From assembly GCF_000368085.1 (NCBI RefSeq), contig NZ_KB849239.1, positions 2,877,705 through 2,941,704 on the forward strand: a DNA stretch of 64,000 bases. Reading direction: 5' to 3'. This document shows positions 10,097-22,345 of the stretch, piece after piece. The position numbers and the translations under genes are program-made. Every line of letters begins with the position of its first letter. The first letter of the stretch is position 1. Origin of the DNA: Acinetobacter nosocomialis NIPH 2119 (GTDB lineage: Bacteria > Pseudomonadota > Gammaproteobacteria > Pseudomonadales > Moraxellaceae). The notes under the pieces were generated by a model, which was not told the origin of the DNA, ran no database searches, and was given only the letters and a program-made list of their open reading frames with translations.

Positions 10097-10137
10097 AAAT
10101 TTATCACGTTTCATACGTATAAAAGCAAGGTGTAAAA

Positions 10138-10623
10138 ATGAATACCTCCACATTATTCTTTCAAGCTTTATGTCTTGGTGTTGGTGCAACAGTTATTATG
10201 GATATATGGCTGTTAATACTAAAAATATTTAAGATCCCGACTTTAAATTTTTCCTTTCTTGGACGCTGGGTAGGTTGGATAGTTCAAGGAAAACTCATCC
10301 ATCAATCTATCGCTCAAAGCCCTCAAATTCAGGGTGAATATTTATTGGGCTGGATTACTCATTATAGTGTTGGGATTATCTTTGCATTGAGCTTTCTTGT
10401 CATTGTCGGCTCAGATTGGCTCATTCATCCTCAGTTTTACTCAGCACTAATATTTGGTGTAGTCACTGTTCTAATTCCCTTTTTTATTATGCAACCGGCC
10501 ATGGGTAGTGGTTTTGCTTCGTCAAAAACCCCGCACCCTTTCCTGAACTGTCTAAAAAGTTTACTGAATCATAGCTTTTTTGGCTGTGGTTTATATCTCA
10601 CCGCAAAACTATTTCAAATTTAA
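10138..10623 (+). CDS. DUF2938 family membrane protein
   Basis: 161 residues with four predicted membrane segments (about residues 7-29, 62-85, 95-115 and 135-157) and conserved pieces LGRWVGWIVQGK, GWITHYSVGI and QPAMGSGFASSKTP that I recognise from DUF2938 proteins. Function is not known for the family. It starts with a good ribosome site (AAGGTG) and is the first gene of a three-gene operon under the MerR-type promoter. Only 18 bases separate it from the flavodoxin-family gene. The conserved pairing with a flavodoxin-like reductase suggests a membrane partner in quinone or toxic-electrophile detoxification, which is inference. Confidence 0.8.
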   Translation: MNTSTLFFQALCLGVGATVIMDIWLLILKIFKIPTLNFSFLGRWVGWIVQGKLIHQSIAQSPQIQGEYLLGWITHYSVGIIFALSFLVIVGSDWLIHPQFYSALIFGVVTVLIPFFIMQPAMGSGFASSKTPHPFLNCLKSLLNHSFFGCGLYLTAKLFQI

Positions 10624-10641
10624 ATAAAAAGGAAATTATCC

Positions 10642-11208
10642 ATGAAAACTGTTGCCATTATTTACTATAGTCGCCAAGGACATACCCAATTTATCGCTCA
10701 GCAAATTCAAACTGGTATTTTAAGCCATCAAGATATTGAAGTAGATTTACTCAATGCCGAAGATCTTATCGAGAACCCAGAGACTCTTATCCAATATGAT
10801 GGCTTAATTTGGGGATCTCCTACTTATTTAGGAGGTGCATCTTCCAAGTTAAAACAACTCATGGATGCAACGGGCCCATTATGGAAAAAGCAGAACTTTA
10901 AGGGAAAGCTTGCAGCTGGATTTACCGTTTCCTCTCTTCCCGCTGGTGATAAACAATCGACACTCATTTCGATTTTTACCTTTTGTATGCAACACGGTAT
11001 GTTATGGATCGGCAACCCGATTCTGCCCGAGCAGCACCAAGGTATTCCTTATGCTCAAGCAGCCAACCGTCTCGGTTCATGGTCAGGCTTAATGGCTCAG
11101 GCTGAACATGGCAGTAATGCCGATAGGTTTGATGAAGGAGATATTAAAACTGCTCAACAATTTGGAGAAAATTTTGCATTAACATTGAATGCTTATCTAG
11201 GACTATAA
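10642..11208 (+). CDS. Flavodoxin family protein / NAD(P)H:quinone oxidoreductase-like (WrbA-type)
   Basis: 188 residues of flavodoxin fold. The FMN phosphate-binding loop is YYSRQGHTQFIA near residue 9. The second FMN-contact region is GLIWGSPTYLGGASSKLKQLMDATGPLW, and the third is AGFTVSSLPAGDKQSTLISI, with HGMLWIG near residue 115. These match WrbA and related FMN-dependent quinone reductases, which reduce quinones by two electrons and so limit redox cycling. The GSPTYLG loop is diagnostic. It sits in the MerR-controlled operon between two small membrane proteins, so induction by a redox-active or electrophilic compound is plausible. FMN reductase activity with another acceptor cannot be excluded. 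Confidence 0.87.
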   Translation: MKTVAIIYYSRQGHTQFIAQQIQTGILSHQDIEVDLLNAEDLIENPETLIQYDGLIWGSPTYLGGASSKLKQLMDATGPLWKKQNFKGKLAAGFTVSSLPAGDKQSTLISIFTFCMQHGMLWIGNPILPEQHQGIPYAQAANRLGSWSGLMAQAEHGSNADRFDEGDIKTAQQFGENFALTLNAYLGL

Positions 11209-11212
11209 ACCC

Positions 11213-11446
11213 ATGAAAGCACAGAAACTTTTATTCCTCTTAATTTTATCGGGAATGATGTCTTTTATCGTTTCAGGTATTTCAACTTTTAAAGTAGTAG
11301 GACTAAATCATCACTTCGTTTCATTATGGGTATCAGCTTGGATTATTGCATGGATACTGGCTTTTCCGAGTGTATTGATTTGTGCTCCTGTAGCCCAGAA
11401 ACTCGTTGACCTTGTATTTAAGAAAGTTAAAAAAGTACGTCTGTAA
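11213..11446 (+). CDS. DUF2798 domain small membrane protein
   Basis: 77 residues with two membrane helices: about residues 5-25 (LLFLLILSGMMSFIVSGIST) and 37-60 (SLWVSAWIIAWILAFPSVL), ending in a basic tail KKVKKVRL. The pattern of two helices with SGxxT and an AWxxAWxxAFP segment matches DUF2798, a family without known function. It begins four bases after the flavodoxin stop and is the last gene of the MerR-controlled operon, so translational coupling is likely. Confidence 0.8.
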   Translation: MKAQKLLFLLILSGMMSFIVSGISTFKVVGLNHHFVSLWVSAWIIAWILAFPSVLICAPVAQKLVDLVFKKVKKVRL

Positions 11447-11513
11447 GTTAAAACTTACAAAACTTGCGGTGATTTGCGGATATTCAGCTTTAGTATTATT
11501 TCATAATATATGA

Positions 11514-11634
11514 ATCATAGAGAGACAGGATGTCTCATTGAAGAAGAATAAGAACGCAGGAAGCGGTAGTTGACAGGAGTTAGCTACATAAAGCTGAATA
11601 CGAAGGAACCTCGACAGGATGTCGGGGTTTTTTC
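11514..11634 (+). ncRNA. Putative small RNA with repeated ACAGGATGT hairpins and own terminator
   Basis: No protein is encoded between the DUF2798 gene and the transglycosylase, yet the region is strongly structured. A first hairpin GAGACA-GGA-TGTCTC (11522-11536) and a last one, TCGACA-GGA-TGTCGGG (11611-11625), share the same ACAGGATGT core. The second is followed by T6 and forms an intrinsic terminator. A third GACAGGAG copy lies between them near 11572. A -10-like CATAAT (11502-11507) precedes the first hairpin. The layout recalls the multi-copy C4-like small RNAs I remember from Acinetobacter, but I could not compare sequences. The 5' end is an estimate. Confidence 0.6.
11607..11633 (+). 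terminator. Rho-independent terminator of the putative small RNA
   Basis: Ten-base stem AACCTCGACA / TGTCGGGGTT with a GGA loop, followed by a T tract. It may also end the DUF2938 operon transcript. Confidence 0.85.
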
Positions 11635-11726
11635 ATTTCAATTATACAAAATTCTTACTTTTTAGATGTGCTGAGCAACAGAACTAACATTGATCCTATA
11701 AGTACAGCTAAATACCATCATTTTAT

Positions 11727-12335
11727 TTGAAACTTCATTATTGGTTTTGTATTTTGCTTACCCCATCTTTAACCCAAAATCGTTTTGAACCATCACAATT
11801 ACACATCCTTGGTCTGAAATTTTTCATAATTTTCTTGATGATCATAATGACAGGATGTACAAGCTTAGGCCCTAATAGTGGCTCATTTACTTGGCGTTCA
11901 AATAAGCTATCATCTGGTTTACAAAAAGCTTATTCCGTTCCACCGAGTACAGCGAATAGATTATCTCCTATGATTATTCGAAGTGCTGACAAATATAATG
12001 TTCCTCCACTTTTACTCGCGGCAGTTATCAGACAAGAGTCGAATTACAACAGTAATGCCCGATCTCCGACTGGGGCTGTTGGTTTAACTCAAATTATTCC
12101 AAGCTATTGGCAACAAACTTGTGCTGGTAATTTGTATGATGAATCTACAAATATCCAATGTGGTGCTTATATTTTAAATCATTACTATCAAACCGCAGAT
12201 AGCTGGTTTAAAGCTACAGCTTATTATAATGTTGGGCCAACAGGATATGAGAGAAGCTTCTGGACCCGTCACAAAGCGAAAAAATATGCTCGATCTATTA
12301 AGCATCATCAAAAAAATTTAAAAAGTGCTCTATAA
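11727..12335 (+). CDS. Lytic transglycosylase (SLT domain) lipoprotein
   Basis: Up to 202 residues. The catalytic part is a compact SLT domain: PPLLLAAVIRQESNYNSNA with the catalytic Glu at about residue 104, SPTGAVGLTQIIPSYW, a Cys pair (TCAG...IQCGA) and AYILNHYY...ATAYYNVGPTGY. Such enzymes cleave the MurNAc-GlcNAc bond and leave 1,6-anhydro ends. A hydrophobic run followed by MTGC (Cys44) is a lipobox, but it sits too far from the TTG start used here. The true start may be a nearer rare codon around residue 28-30, giving a normal signal peptide. The first 28 residues are therefore doubtful. A bidirectional terminator follows. Confidence 0.82.
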   Translation: MKLHYWFCILLTPSLTQNRFEPSQLHILGLKFFIIFLMIIMTGCTSLGPNSGSFTWRSNKLSSGLQKAYSVPPSTANRLSPMIIRSADKYNVPPLLLAAVIRQESNYNSNARSPTGAVGLTQIIPSYWQQTCAGNLYDESTNIQCGAYILNHYYQTADSWFKATAYYNVGPTGYERSFWTRHKAKKYARSIKHHQKNLKSAL

Positions 12336-12346
12336 AAAACTTAAAC

Positions 12347-12374
12347 AAAAGCCCATCAATGGATGGGCTTTTTT
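12347..12374 (+). terminator. Bidirectional terminator between transglycosylase and cysK
   Basis: Arms GCCCATC / GATGGGC (12351-12357, 12362-12368) flanked by A4 on one side and T6 on the other, in a convergent gap. Confidence 0.85.
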
Positions 12375-12386
12375 ATGCGGTTAATT

Positions 12387-13385
12387 TTATTCGTCAAATA
12401 AACCTTCAAATAAGACAGAAGACAAATAACGCTCCCCACTGTCTGGCAGAATAACAACAATGGTTTTACCAGCATTTTCAGGACGTTCTGCAATTTTTGC
12501 AGCGGCTGCTAATGCAGCTCCACTTGAAATACCCACTAAAATACCTTCTTGGGTTGCACAGTTTCTCGCCCATTGAATTGCTTCTTCGCTACTCACTGGT
12601 AAGACTTCATCCACAAGGTCCAAATCAAGATTCTTTGGAATAAAGTTCGCACCAATTCCCTGAATTTTATGTGGTGCAGGTGTAATGTTTTCACCATTTT
12701 TGGTTTGAGTAATAATTGGAGACTCAGCAGGTTCAACTGCTACTGAATACAAAGGTTTATTTTGAACCTGTTCAAAGTAACGAGAAATACCTGTAATCGT
12801 ACCGCCTGTACCGACGCCCGCAACTAAAATATCGACTTGCCCACCTGTAGCTTGCCAAATTTCAGGACCAGTTGTGTCTACATGAATTTGTGGATTCGCT
12901 GGGTTTTCAAATTGTTGTGGCAAGAAATAAAGATCTGGCTGTTCAGTTGCTAATCGTATAGCCTCATCAACTGCACCTTTCATACCTTTTGCGGGTTCAG
13001 TTAAAACCAAATTAGCACCTAAAGCTTTCAGTACTTTTCTACGCTCAAGGCTCATACTTGCAGGCATAGTTAAAGTTATTGGATATCCTTTTGCCGCAGC
13101 AACAAACGCCAATGCAATACCAGTATTACCACTGGTTGGCTCAACAATATGCATACCTTCTTTTAATACACCACGTTTCTCTGCATCTGCAATAAGTGCC
13201 GCGCCAATACGGCATTTCACAGAAAATGCAGGGTTACGGCTTTCCACTTTTGCTAATACGGTTGCGCCCGTTTTAATCAAACGGTTAATACGTACTAAAG
13301 GTGTATTACCAATAGCTTCGGCATTATTGGAATATACCGCGATACCTAAATTGTTGGGAGTTGGAAATTGCTGGTCGGTAGACAT
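12387..13385 (-). CDS. cysK: Cysteine synthase A (O-acetylserine sulfhydrylase)
   Basis: 332 residues of the PLP fold type II family. The PLP lysine is Lys57 in [11 protein letters not shown]. The substrate loop is PTSGNTG (about 83-89), the PLP phosphate cup is [10 protein letters not shown], and the C-terminal SSGAA contacts the ring nitrogen. It makes cysteine from O-acetylserine and sulfide. The N-terminus is about 16 residues longer than in E. coli CysK because of an [18 protein letters not shown] extension, which looks genuine since no later Met fits. The C-terminal FDE differs from the usual SAT-binding Ile ending context. It is transcribed alone. CysK versus CysM cannot be fully separated by eye, but the ESRNP.. 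motif supports CysK. Confidence 0.93.
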   Translation of the reverse strand: MSTDQQFPTPNNLGIAVYSNNAEAIGNTPLVRINRLIKTGATVLAKVESRNPAFSVKCRIGAALIADAEKRGVLKEGMHIVEPTSGNTGIALAFVAAAKGYPITLTMPASMSLERRKVLKALGANLVLTEPAKGMKGAVDEAIRLATEQPDLYFLPQQFENPANPQIHVDTTGPEIWQATGGQVDILVAGVGTGGTITGISRYFEQVQNKPLYSVAVEPAESPIITQTKNGENITPAPHKIQGIGANFIPKNLDLDLVDEVLPVSSEEAIQWARNCATQEGILVGISSGAALAAAAKIAERPENAGKTIVVILPDSGERYLSSVLFEGLFDE

Positions 13386-13536
13386 GTTATATCCTTATTA
13401 GATTTGGAATGATTCTGAATCATTATAGGCTTGTCTAATAAACAGGAAAGTAGAAAAAGTTAAGTAATATAAAAAAATGACAACTACATCTAAATTAGAC
13501 TTAGAAAAAAATAATAAAATTATTAGACCATTCTAA

Positions 13537-14079
13537 CTACCAAACCTCACCCTCTCGCCATTCTGCGCAAATACTATCGCCCTGTGAGCGATGCAATAGT
13601 AGATCTTTCATAGAGATACTCAAAGGATATAGCATAATTTCATAGTCATCAGTCAGATAAGTAGATGTATCTTGTTTGATGTACAAATCTCCCCACCAAG
13701 TAGTCCAACCTAATTTTTTATAAAACGCTTCATCTTCTGGTTGTAATGCAGCAAGTTCATATTCCAAATCAGTTAATGCTTCAACTAAATATTTTAGTAA
13801 TTGTGATGCAAGCCCCTTACCTCTCATCGTGTAATTAGTAGTCACATACTCTACATAAGCAGTTTTTACATTGGAGCTACCATTTATAGTAAAAACTCTA
13901 TCCGTCCATAAGGCATGTGAAACAATTTGATCATCTAATATACCCACGACATGAAATGCTTTTTGCATGAAAGCATATTGGCTCCAAGGATCTTCATCAA
14001 AAGCAGCAAAACATAATTCAGCAATTTGATGGCGTTGATTTTTATCTAGATCTTGGGCTGCGATAATTTTGAACTGCAT
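13537..14079 (-). CDS. GNAT family N-acetyltransferase
   Basis: 180 residues. The acetyl-CoA fold elements are visible: VVGILDDQIVSHALWTDRVF as beta strands 2-3, VKTAYVEYVTTNYTMRGKGLASQLLKYLVEAL with the Q/RxxGxG/A pyrophosphate loop (RGKGLA, about residue 92), and ELAALQPEDEAFYKKLGWTTW as the C-terminal strand and helix. It resembles the aminoglycoside 2'-acetyltransferase-like subgroup by its general layout, but I cannot claim that activity. The substrate is unknown. The gene stands alone between cysK and the rRNA operon terminator. Confidence 0.85.
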   Translation of the reverse strand: MQFKIIAAQDLDKNQRHQIAELCFAAFDEDPWSQYAFMQKAFHVVGILDDQIVSHALWTDRVFTINGSSNVKTAYVEYVTTNYTMRGKGLASQLLKYLVEALTDLEYELAALQPEDEAFYKKLGWTTWWGDLYIKQDTSTYLTDDYEIMLYPLSISMKDLLLHRSQGDSICAEWREGEVW

Positions 14080-14250
14080 AGATGAAAACTCAAATTTAAC
14101 TATTTATAGATTAAGCAAAGATTGAAATATTATGAAATGTTTTTTTATTACATTGAACTAAGACCCTATATCTCTGAAACAGAGCAACTGTGCAAATCTG
14201 ATTTTTAGTTATGTGTTTTCTATGAATTAAATTTTCACTTTATTTCGCGC

Positions 14251-14288
14251 AATAAAAAACACCCCCACTCTTTAGAATGGGGGTGTTT
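14251..14288 (-). terminator. Terminator of the rRNA operon
   Basis: Eleven-base perfect arms AAACACCCCCA / TGGGGGTGTTT with a ten-base loop, T-tract on the minus strand, ten bases past the 5S gene. Confidence 0.92.
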
Positions 14289-14297
14289 GGAATAATG

Positions 14298-14412
14298 AGC
14301 TGGCGATGACTTACTCTCACATGGGTAACCCCACACTACCATCAGCGCTAAGAGGTTTCACTTCTGAGTTCGGGAAGGGATCAGGTGGTTCACTCTTGCT
14401 ATGGTCGCCAGC
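14298..14412 (-). rRNA. rrf: 5S ribosomal RNA
   Basis: On the minus strand it begins GCTGGCGACCATAGCAAG and contains CCCGAACTCAGAAGTGAAAC and the closing strand CATCGCCAGC, which pairs with the 5' end. Length about 115 bases, last gene of the operon, 180 bases after the 23S gene. Confidence 0.95.
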
Positions 14413-14591
14413 ACAACTGTTTATGGATACTTGCTTTGGTCTTATTAACTGCCGAAGCGTTTTCCAAATCTTTACAGACTGGGCTGATTGAATCTGACTG
14501 TGTTCATTTTAGCTAAGCGTTTAACTAAATCAAGTTGCTTTGTAGATTTATGAATCGATTGATGCTTTATATACAACTGCTTGGGTGTTGT

Positions 14592-17482
<2,891 letters not shown>

Positions 17483-17830
17483 ATACAACCCCAAACAGTC
17501 GATGTTACCTACAAGTTAGTAACTTCAACATTTCAGTTTAGAGCACTGTGTATTTAAACACTGTACAGCTTCAATCTAAATTCATATACCAAAACGCTTG
17601 ATTCAGTTAATTTGCTAGTTCTCAATTAACTCCAAGATCAGAATTACTTCATCTCTCTTTGTTATTGAGTGAACAATTTATTTCAGACTCAATTTTGCCA
17701 ATCTGTTAATGAATAAACATGCCTTCATCAGGTCATGCTTAATACTGTGATACTTAAATCACAGAAGTTAATAAATCAAGACCGAAATCTCTATTTACTA
17801 ATTTCTGTAATCCGAACTTATCTTAAGTTC
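17483..17830. other. 16S-23S spacer between tRNA-Ala and 23S
   Basis: About 350 AT-rich bases inside the rRNA transcript. It holds the 5' half of the 23S processing stem next to 17482-17500 and probably antitermination signals, although I could not identify a clear boxA. No gene is present. Confidence 0.6.
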
Positions 17831-17906
17831 TGGTGGAGACTAGGAGAGTCGAACTCCTGACCTCCTGCGTGCAAAGCAGGCGCTCTACCAACTAAGCTAA
17901 GTCCCC
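17831..17906 (-). tRNA. tRNA-Ala (TGC)
   Basis: Sense strand starts GGGGACTTAGCTTAGTTGG and ends with encoded CCACCA. The anticodon loop CTTTGCA gives TGC, and the acceptor, D, anticodon and T arms all pair. It is located in the rRNA spacer as usual. Confidence 0.97.
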
Positions 17907-17961
17907 AGCTTACATCATCAGTCATGTATCTTTTATCTATAACTTTAACCAGTCAAAGTCA

Positions 17962-18038
<77 letters not shown>

Positions 18039-18097
18039 TCAGATACATCTATGAAGAACAACTTGTTGTGGATTCTTACCAATCGTCAATCTTTCGT

Positions 18098-19635
<1,538 letters not shown>

Positions 19636-19846
19636 AAATCATTTTGCACCTTATTTATAGACAAGGTGCCAATTCTGGCTCATCAATTACTGACTTAAAT
19701 TTCGCTCAAATAAACTTCGAGTAATTTAAACCAATCAATCAATGAAAATTATTTCGATTAATCAATCAGTAAAAATCCACACAAGTTGTTCTTCAATTCT
19801 CTTAATGATCTTCTTCCTGGTTCGTCACCAGCAAGCTAGGTCGGCT

Positions 19847-19874
19847 ATATTACTCTTAATCTCTTAAAAGTCAA
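19847..19874 (-). promoter_or_regulatory. rRNA operon promoter P2 (proximal)
   Basis: On the minus strand -35 TTGACT (19869-19874) and -10 TAATAT (19847-19852) with a 16-base spacer, about 210 bases upstream of 16S. Confidence 0.7.
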
Positions 19875-20009
19875 CAGGTAATTTCGATATTTTTAAAACT
19901 TACTTCTCAAACCAACTTAACATCAAATTCATCACTTAAAGTAACCAATCTAATCTCAAGTAACTGTTTTTCAACAAGTTTCTATCTGCATCACCGCCGA
20001 TGGATGTGC

Positions 20010-20037
20010 ATTATAGACCATCCAAATCCCTTTGCAA
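20010..20037 (-). promoter_or_regulatory. rRNA operon promoter P1 (distal)
   Basis: On the minus strand -35 TTGCAA (20032-20037), perfect -10 TATAAT (20010-20015), 16-base spacer, about 370 bases upstream of 16S. The 16-base spacers of P1 and P2 are typical of rrn promoters. The rest of 19636-20128 is leader and AT-rich sequence without a gene. Confidence 0.78.
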
Positions 20038-20128
20038 GCGGAAATTAGAAATTAATGACTTGAGCGTTCAATTTTAAACCAAAATACAAATCAAGTATTT
20101 GTTTTATATGAATAATTATTTTTATTTC

Positions 20129-20725
20129 TTATTTTTGGCCTAAATAAGCCAGTATCATGCTTGATAATTCTCGTTTAAGTTGTTGTTCTGAGATAAGAAA
20201 ATTGTTCTGGCTCACGTAACGCATCATCGTAAAAAGCGTACTATTAATAATTACAAAGGATTTATGCTTTACCTGCTCGAAGTCCCACTGATGAGGATTT
20301 CTACTAAATGTATATAAACCTACTTCAAAAAAATGCTTTTCTAAAATCTGAGCAGCTTGCGAATGACTGTAGTCATGCCAATGTTTCAGTACTTCTATAA
20401 AAAAGCCTTGATCAGCTTTTAATGCATTAAATCCTAGCTCTATTGCCAAGGGGATAAGCAGATCTAAAGGAATATTCCCCTGCTGCATAACTAATTCTTT
20501 AAGTTGCTGCCCTAATAATTCACTTTTACGGCGTAATAGTTCTTCTATGATTTGATCTTTATTCTCAAAGTATTGGTAAATCGAACCTACACTCACTCCA
20601 GATTTCTCTGCAATTTTGGGAGTTGTTGTATGAAGCAATCCATATTGGGCAATACATTGCTGTGTCGCTTCTAAAATATTGTCAACAATAAGTTTTGAAC
20701 GCTGTTGCTGTGGAGCTTTTCTCAT
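20129..20725 (-). CDS. TetR/AcrR family transcriptional regulator
   Basis: 198 residues. The N-terminal TetR helix-turn-helix is clear: RSKLIVDNILEATQQCIAQYG, TTTPKIAEKSGVSVGSIYQYFENKDQIIEELL (about residues 33-64). The C-terminal ligand-binding part is helical and not diagnostic. It is divergent from the MpaB-family oxygenase gene, and the 87-base gap between them holds the palindrome GAATAATTATTC and two AATGCGAAT direct repeats. This makes local repression of both genes likely. The effector is unknown. Confidence 0.92.
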   Translation of the reverse strand: MRKAPQQQRSKLIVDNILEATQQCIAQYGLLHTTTPKIAEKSGVSVGSIYQYFENKDQIIEELLRRKSELLGQQLKELVMQQGNIPLDLLIPLAIELGFNALKADQGFFIEVLKHWHDYSHSQAAQILEKHFFEVGLYTFSRNPHQWDFEQVKHKSFVIINSTLFTMMRYVSQNNFLISEQQLKRELSSMILAYLGQK

Positions 20726-20741
20726 TAGTTTGAATTCATTA

Positions 20742-20769
20742 AATGCGAATTGAATGCGAATAATTATTC
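20742..20769. promoter_or_regulatory. Putative TetR operator between tetR-type gene and MpaB gene
   Basis: Two direct copies of AATGCGAAT (20742-20750, 20753-20761) run into a perfect 12-base palindrome GAATAATTATTC (20758-20769) in the divergent gap. Confidence 0.55.
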
Positions 20770-20812
20770 ATATTAGCCTATTTATTATTCAGTTCAATAC
20801 GCAAGTAAAGAT

Positions 20813-22027
20813 ATGCAAATGATTAACCCGACTCGACTTGCTTCTTTTAATGATATGCAAGACAGTAATTTCTTTACTCAGTTTTTAAATATCTGCTGTG
20901 AAAAACCAGTACAACCAAACTATACAGAATATGTATCTTTACAACGTGCTCTTTGCGAAGGGGACGTTGAAATGGATAAGCTGATTGATTGGGTTATGCA
21001 AAATCCCAAAGATCACCGAATAATTTTTGAGAAAATATTATTTCAAGGCCGCGATGATCTATCTGAGTCTCTACCTACTGAGTTAGAAAATTTCTTTAAT
21101 TACATTGAACAAAAGCCTGAATGGTTAGACCAGCAACAAATTGATGAGGCTATTAAATTTACTCATCGTTTAGGAATAAATAATGGTTTTATTCTTAGAG
21201 ATTTATCTTTAATGGGGGGATATTTATATCCGGGATTTAATCAACCCCTAATTTTAACCGGGGCATTAAAGAAACAAGCAGGTACTCGTTTAGCAGAAAC
21301 CACAAAATGGTGGGTGGATATTACTGAACCTCAAGGGCTTTGTCGTTTGAGTGCAGGTTTTACGTCAACGATTTATGTTCGCTTTATTCATGCACTCGTT
21401 CGCCGGCAATTAAAAAAGTCTGATCGTTGGGATAGTGGGGTTTGGGGAATTCCTCTTAATCAATTTGATTTAGCCATGACTAATTTGGCTTTTAGTAGTG
21501 TAGTTTTACTCGGTATTAGAGCTTTAGGTATATGGCCAACAAAACAAGAGGCAAAGAGTTTTTTACATTTCTGGCGTTATGTTGGTTGGTTAATGGGAAT
21601 CGATGAAAAGTGGCTTATTCAATCTGAAACTGAAGGCTGGCGATTACTTTACTGGATGCAGTTTGCTCATCCTCGTTCCGATCACAGCAGTATTGAATTA
21701 GGATCAAGCTTATCTAAAGAGCCTTTTGAGAGACAATATCTGTATTTGCGTTCTTTACAGCAGAAACTTGCTTATCGGCAACATTTAGAACTTACCCAAT
21801 TTTTTATTGGTAAGAAAAGGATGAAACTACTCGGATTGCCTCAGCAGTCTGCTTCATGGTTTGCTTATTATCTGATTTTGCGTAATTCAGTACTTTTTAA
21901 CGGCGCAAAATTTTCACCAAAGGTTGAAAGTTTTTTAACTCAATCGGGTCGTAATTTACAAAAACTTGGTCTACGTCTTTATGAAAATCAAGGCAAGATA
22001 AAAACCTTAGCAAGTATGCATCAATAA
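20813..22027 (+). CDS. Oxygenase MpaB family protein (DUF2236)
   Basis: 404 residues. The protein has the MpaB/DUF2236 layout: GYLYPGFNQPLILTGAL followed by TRLAETTKWWVDIT near residues 145-180, and TIYVRFIHALVRRQL supplying the Arg and His residues thought to bind haem b. WGIPLNQFDLAMTNLAFSS and FLHFWRYVGWLMGIDE follow near residue 260. MpaB of the fungal mycophenolate pathway and latex-clearing Lcp proteins are related oxidative-cleavage enzymes, but the bacterial members' substrates are mostly unknown. The divergent TetR gene suggests induction by a small hydrophobic compound. The start ATG at 20813 or at Met3 are both possible. A terminator follows. Confidence 0.83.
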   Translation: MQMINPTRLASFNDMQDSNFFTQFLNICCEKPVQPNYTEYVSLQRALCEGDVEMDKLIDWVMQNPKDHRIIFEKILFQGRDDLSESLPTELENFFNYIEQKPEWLDQQQIDEAIKFTHRLGINNGFILRDLSLMGGYLYPGFNQPLILTGALKKQAGTRLAETTKWWVDITEPQGLCRLSAGFTSTIYVRFIHALVRRQLKKSDRWDSGVWGIPLNQFDLAMTNLAFSSVVLLGIRALGIWPTKQEAKSFLHFWRYVGWLMGIDEKWLIQSETEGWRLLYWMQFAHPRSDHSSIELGSSLSKEPFERQYLYLRSLQQKLAYRQHLELTQFFIGKKRMKLLGLPQQSASWFAYYLILRNSVLFNGAKFSPKVESFLTQSGRNLQKLGLRLYENQGKIKTLASMHQ

Positions 22028-22046
22028 TTATTAAAACCTAAAAATA

Positions 22047-22080
22047 AAAAATGGAAGCCCGTTATCCGGACTTCCATTTT
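22047..22080. terminator. Bidirectional terminator between MpaB gene and copper cluster
   Basis: Arms AAAATGGAAG / CTTCCATTTT with an inner CCG/CGG pairing across one mismatch, in a convergent gap. Confidence 0.8.
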
Positions 22081-22095
22081 CAAATATTAAAAACC

Positions 22096-22302
22096 TTATT
22101 GAGCTGATGAACCGTGCATTTCAGCGTGATTCATTTGCTCATGCGTTTCCATCATCTGCTTATTTTTTTGACTAGGCATATAGTCAGGTTCATTGTTAAT
22201 GGCCAAGTAAAAAACAATCATAAACAATACACTCAAGATAGACGCCACAATAAGTAACTTCCATCCCCACCAAGACTGTTCAGGCGATAATTTATTAGTC
22301 AT
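22096..22302 (-). CDS. Small Met/His-rich membrane protein of the copper receptor cluster
   Basis: 68 residues with one membrane helix (about 14-34, WKLLIVASILSVLFMIVFYL). The C-terminal soluble tail is rich in potential soft-metal ligands: MPSQKNKQMMETHEQMNHAEMHG holds five Met and four His within about 25 residues. No family name is recognised. It starts 43 bases after the TonB-dependent copper receptor gene on the same strand and is the last gene of the cluster. A role in holding or passing copper at the inner membrane is inferred from composition and position only. A good ribosome site (AGAGAGAAATG) precedes the start. Confidence 0.78.
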   Translation of the reverse strand: MTNKLSPEQSWWGWKLLIVASILSVLFMIVFYLAINNEPDYMPSQKNKQMMETHEQMNHAEMHGSSAQ

Positions 22303-22345
22303 TTCATTTCTCTCTTAAATTAATTCATTTAATTCGCTAAGCTGA

